From contig CAJXPI010000003.1 of the NCBI GenBank assembly GCA_913057875.1, forward strand, positions 1-48,549: 48,549 nucleotides of DNA, in the 5' to 3' direction. Below are positions 45,511 to 48,549 of this stretch, in pieces. The stretch is from an uncultured Flavobacteriales bacterium (lineage in GTDB: Bacteria > Bacteroidota > Bacteroidia > Flavobacteriales_G > Salibacteraceae). A program made the translations under genes and the position numbers. How positions within the stretch are numbered: position 1 is the first letter of the stretch; every line of letters starts with the position of its first letter. The notes under the pieces were generated by a model. It was given only the letters and a program-made list of their open reading frames with translations. It had not been told where the DNA came from and made no database searches.

Positions 45511-46218
45511 GTGTTCGGCTTCTTTAATTGGGGGAAATCAACCCTAGAAAAGGAAAACCCCAATATTTCTAAACTTTTAACTTCCATAGGTGTCAAAACA
45601 TCTAAGGCGGAATTGTATTTGCAAGCGTTAAGGCACAAATCTGTGTATGAAAGCTCCTTTCAAAACAATGAACGTCTAGAGTTTTTAGGTGATTCTATTT
45701 TGGATTCGGTGGTGGCCGAGATTCTTTTTGAGAAGTTTCCGCAAGCTAAAGAAGGTTTCCTTACCCAAATTAGGGCGCGAATAGTGAGTAGAAGTAGTCT
45801 AAATAAATTAGGGTTTGCTTTGGGTTTAGATAAGCTGATTGAGGCGCAAATGAGTAGAGATGTAAAAGAAACCTCTCTTGCTGGAAATGCTTTGGAAGCG
45901 CTTATTGGAGCTATTTATTGTGATAAAGGATTTGAGTTTACCAATAAGTTTATTCGTGATAAAATTGTTGGACCTCATGTTCATTTTGACACCATACTTA
46001 ATCATGAGCCGGATCCAAAAAGTAGAATTATTGAGAAAGCTCAAAAAATGAAGGTCAAGGTAACCTTTAAAACACATCTGTTTAAAAAAGACGAGCCGCA
46101 ATCTTTCCAAAGTATTGTTTTTTTTGAGGGAAAGGAAATGGCTGTTGCTAACGGTTCTTCCAAAAAGAAGGCGGAGCAAAAAGCTGCTGCTGAGGCTTTA
46201 AAGGTTTTGCGAAAGTAG
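45511..46218 (+). CDS. rnc: Ribonuclease III
   Basis: RNase III cleaves double-stranded RNA in rRNA processing. The 235-residue protein has the signature NERLEFLGDSILD, the later conserved ETSLAGNALEALIGAIY, and a C-terminal dsRNA-binding domain (PKSRIIEKAQKMKVKVTFKT ... KKKAEQKAAAEALKVL). The start is GTG, three bases after fabF. Confidence 0.97.
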   Translation: MFGFFNWGKSTLEKENPNISKLLTSIGVKTSKAELYLQALRHKSVYESSFQNNERLEFLGDSILDSVVAEILFEKFPQAKEGFLTQIRARIVSRSSLNKLGFALGLDKLIEAQMSRDVKETSLAGNALEALIGAIYCDKGFEFTNKFIRDKIVGPHVHFDTILNHEPDPKSRIIEKAQKMKVKVTFKTHLFKKDEPQSFQSIVFFEGKEMAVANGSSKKKAEQKAAAEALKVLRK

Positions 46219-46320
46219 TTTGTTAGCTTTTTAACAATCCTTCCTTAATTGCTTAACGTTAGCGTAAGTAAGTTTACTAAGTAATTAGCTAATTTAGCCT
46301 ACTACTAAATTCGTGCGCTT

Positions 46321-46722
46321 ATGGCAGTAAAACGCCTTACATTAGATAATGAGTCGGATGCTTTTGTGTTGGCAATTAGTTGCCATCAGAAAAGTACTAA
46401 ATTGGCATGGGAGATTAACCGTGCCATTAGTTGTGAGCTACAAGCTACTGAGCTATATGAAAACAATATTTATTTTGTAACAAATGTCAAAGGATTTCCG
46501 TATTATAAATGGACGAATCCTGATGAGCGATTTACTATTCATTTAATTGCAAACCGAGGCGAAAGTGCGCTTCTTGTTCCAAGTCAAAAAATGATAGATT
46601 ACTTTTTTGTGGTAACTGGTTTTTTTGAGGAATTAGATTTTGAACAAGGAGTGAAGAATATCAAAAAAATTGAGAGCGTGTTAACCGCTTTCCCAGTTGT
46701 ACTGGATAAAATAAAACAATGA
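46321..46722 (+). CDS. IPExxxVDY family protein
   Basis: This 133-residue Bacteroidota protein has conserved acidic and aromatic patches (YENNIYFVTNVKGFPYYKWTNPDERF) and a VPSQKMIDYFFVV segment in the position of the IPExxxVDY motif. Its function is unknown. It lies between rnc and pyk and overlaps pyk by four bases, a frequent neighbourhood for this family. Confidence 0.85.
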   Translation: MAVKRLTLDNESDAFVLAISCHQKSTKLAWEINRAISCELQATELYENNIYFVTNVKGFPYYKWTNPDERFTIHLIANRGESALLVPSQKMIDYFFVVTGFFEELDFEQGVKNIKKIESVLTAFPVVLDKIKQ

Positions 46723-48143
46723 AAGAATTCAAACGCACCAAAATAGTTGCTACCCTAGGGCCTGCAACAAATGACAGAGAAACGCTGAAACAACTAATCT
46801 TATCAGGAGTAAACGTTTGTCGAATTAATTTTTCGCATGCCAATCATGAAGATTTGGTAAAGACTATAAAAACGGTACGTGAATTAGATCATGAACTAGG
46901 AACGCATACGGGGTTTTTGGGTGATTTGCAAGGCCCAAAAATCAGGATAGGAAACCTGCATTCTGAGCCCATAATGATCGAAAAAGGGCATCGCATGATT
47001 TTTACTACGAAGCCTTATCTGGGTGATGCGGATCGAGTTCATATTAATTATACCGATTTTGCCAAAGATGTATATCCTGGAGAAAAGATACTAGTGGATG
47101 ATGGTAAATTGATGTTTAAAGTAGTTAGTACCAACGGGGAAGATGAGGTAGAAATGGAAGTTCAATACGGAGGTCCGTTACACTCAAGAAAGGGAGTTAA
47201 CCTGCCGGATACTAAAATATCTATGCCTTGTTTAACTGAAAAGGATTTAAAAGATTTAGATTTTGCATTAAGTCAAAATTTGCATTGGATAGGATTATCG
47301 TTTGTTCGAGAGGCAGCTGATATCATTCAGTTACGCGAAATTATTGATGCTAATAATAAAGACAGCCGAATAATTGCCAAAATTGAAAAGCCAGAGGCCA
47401 TTACTAACCTAGATGATATTATTGAGGTTACAGATGGCGTTATGGTAGCTCGGGGCGATTTAGGAGTAGAGGTTCCTTTAGAAGAAGTGCCCTTATTGCA
47501 AAAAGAGATTGTATTGAAGTGTCAACAAATGGCTAAGCCGGTGATTATTGCTACCCAAATGATGGAGTCTATGATAGAAAACATTACTCCTTCTAGGGCA
47601 GAGGTAAACGATGTTGCGAACGCAGTAATGGACGGAGCGGATGCAGTGATGTTGAGTGGCGAAACTTCGGTAGGAGAGCATCCTGTGGAGGTAATCAAGG
47701 TCATGTCGCGTATTATTCGTCAAACAGAAACCTTTAATGGAATTTATAATGCCAATTTCCAGCCATTAATTAATACGCAAAGATATGTCTCAGATAATAT
47801 TTGTTTTGGAGCTTTAGACCTCGCTGAGAAGGTTCAAGCCAAAGCAATCGTTACATTATCTTTTTCTGGATATACCACAATCAAAGTGGCTAGTTTTAGA
47901 CCTAAAGCAGCCGTGTATGTATTTACTGGAAACAGGAGATTATTGAAAATGATGAGTTTGGTTTGGGGAACGCGAACATTCTTTTACGATCAGTTTGTAA
48001 GTACAGACGACACAATTGAAGATATTAAAGACATGCTTCGCAAAGAAGAAGGGTTTGAGGAGGATGATTTAATTGTGAATATCGCCAGTATGCCTATTAA
48101 GAGAAAAGGGATGAGTAATATGATTCGGTTATCCTATATCTAG
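46719..48143 (+). CDS. pyk: Pyruvate kinase
   Basis: Pyruvate kinase makes pyruvate and ATP from phosphoenolpyruvate. The 474-residue protein has KIVATLGPATNDRE, the catalytic loop IIAKIEKPEA, MVARGDLGVEVP, IIATQMMESMI and a C-terminal PK domain (KAIVTLSFSGYTTIKVASFRP). It starts inside the IPExxxVDY stop (ATGA) and ends at a perfect hairpin terminator. Confidence 0.98.
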   Translation: MKEFKRTKIVATLGPATNDRETLKQLILSGVNVCRINFSHANHEDLVKTIKTVRELDHELGTHTGFLGDLQGPKIRIGNLHSEPIMIEKGHRMIFTTKPYLGDADRVHINYTDFAKDVYPGEKILVDDGKLMFKVVSTNGEDEVEMEVQYGGPLHSRKGVNLPDTKISMPCLTEKDLKDLDFALSQNLHWIGLSFVREAADIIQLREIIDANNKDSRIIAKIEKPEAITNLDDIIEVTDGVMVARGDLGVEVPLEEVPLLQKEIVLKCQQMAKPVIIATQMMESMIENITPSRAEVNDVANAVMDGADAVMLSGETSVGEHPVEVIKVMSRIIRQTETFNGIYNANFQPLINTQRYVSDNICFGALDLAEKVQAKAIVTLSFSGYTTIKVASFRPKAAVYVFTGNRRLLKMMSLVWGTRTFFYDQFVSTDDTIEDIKDMLRKEEGFEEDDLIVNIASMPIKRKGMSNMIRLSYI

Positions 48144-48153
48144 AAATATTTTG

Positions 48154-48198
48154 AAACAAAAAAATCCGCCACTGAATAGGTAGCGGATTTTTTTGTTT
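48154..48198. terminator. Bidirectional intrinsic terminator after pyk
   Basis: AAACAAAAAAATCCGC and GCGGATTTTTTTGTTT form a perfect 16-base stem around a 13-base loop. It lies between convergent pyk and the right-edge gene. Confidence 0.92.
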
Positions 48199-48209
48199 TA
48201 GTCGGTTCA

Positions 48210-48511
48210 TTATTTCAAGCTATGCCCCATAGATACCCAAGAATACTTTCCAATTTTCCATTTGCTGTCTATTCGCTTCACGGTTACGGTAGCTACAAAT
48301 GAACGGTCTATAACCGGCACTTCGTTTTCATACGATCGTAAAATAGCAGTATACACTACCGAGTAAATATCTTTTCTCCCATCAAAATATACGTAGTCTA
48401 CGTTTCCAATTTGAATGGTGAAATTCTCTTTTGAACCTACCTCTGCAAGCATTTCAGAAAATTCCTCTTTATGCATAGTTTTAACGGTGGCTTTATCATC
48501 AATTCCAATAC
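48210..48511 (-). CDS. Partial NTF2-like/conserved protein (5' end lost at contig edge)
   Basis: The track shows an internal start at 48476, but the frame stays open upstream (IGIDDKATVKTMHKEEFSEML) up to the adapter at 48512, so the gene begins outside the contig. The C-terminal 100 residues alternate hydrophobic strands (YVYFDGRKDIYSVVYTAIL, RSFVATVTVKRIDSKWKIGKYSWVSMG), which suits an NTF2-like or SnoaL-like fold. I do not recognise the family. Confidence 0.6.
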
Positions 48512-48549
48512 CTGTCTCTTATACACATCTGACGCTGCCGACGATCTAC
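48512..48549 (+). other. Illumina Nextera read-1 adapter (artefact)
   Basis: CTGTCTCTTATACACATCT (the reverse-complement mosaic end) is followed by GACGCTGCCGACGA, the read-1 linker, and five bases (TCTAC) that fit the start of an i5 index, consistent with S504 as I recall it. The biological sequence ends at 48511. Confidence 0.97.

Noticed and set aside
49-48511. tRNA, rRNA, CRISPR arrays, prophage or transposase genes
   Set aside because: Read on both strands; no tRNA cloverleaf, repeated spacers, integrase or transposase motif was seen.

Overview
The window is a bacterial contig from a member of the Bacteroidota, most likely a Flavobacteriales relative. The evidence is the AT-rich sequence, a type IX secretion C-terminal sorting domain, TAnnTTTG-type promoter elements, an eukaryote-like IleRS, and families typical of this phylum (DUF4421, DUF4296, IPExxxVDY, 7TMR-DISM kinases). 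Both ends are artificial. Bases 1-48 and 48512-48549 are Illumina Nextera transposase adapters, so the biological sequence is about 49-48511 and both edge genes are truncated. I saw no rRNA, tRNA, CRISPR array or insertion sequence, and no gene-free stretch longer than 300 bases.

Layout. 49-6539: signalling block with a divergent kinase-like gene cut by the contig edge, a TPR-sensor histidine kinase, and a divergent operon of a LuxR-type response regulator plus two 7TM histidine kinases. In that pair, one kinase lacks the phospho-accepting histidine and the other lacks key N-box residues, so they may work as one split kinase. 6520-14443: housekeeping and conserved genes (hflX, lipoprotein peroxiredoxin, RNase D, PhoH/PIN, bestrophin-like channel, VF530, DUF4421). 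14610-21869: ileS, DksA-like protein, lspA, an orphan antitoxin with a toxin stub, queG and ruvB. 21951-31048: a long minus-strand run in which four junctions overlap by 1-4 bases. It holds a nucleotidyltransferase, three cobalamin-binding-type radical SAM proteins, a SAM methyltransferase, a one-haem lipoprotein, a flippase-like membrane protein and a second methyltransferase. It is the best candidate for an undescribed biosynthetic system.

31259-34833: a divergent operon with a class V aminotransferase-fold enzyme, a VOC protein, a GT87-like membrane glycosyltransferase and a small membrane protein. 35042-37139: DinB-like protein, a Gly-rich-tailed lipoprotein and a DUF3109 cysteine protein. 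37372-41439: a large secreted subtilisin-like protease with seven tandem ~75-residue repeats and a T9SS sorting tail. 41504-48143: pyrC with an altered HxH motif, DUF4296 lipoprotein, an iodotyrosine-deiodinase-like flavoprotein, acpP-fabF-rnc, IPExxxVDY protein and pyk. A partial NTF2-like gene runs into the right adapter.

Several ORF-track starts are too long. I shortened them using promoter elements, lipoboxes or signal peptides (RNase D, bestrophin, nucleotidyltransferase, DinB, lipoprotein, DUF3109 and others). All family names come from reading motifs by eye; no database search was run.
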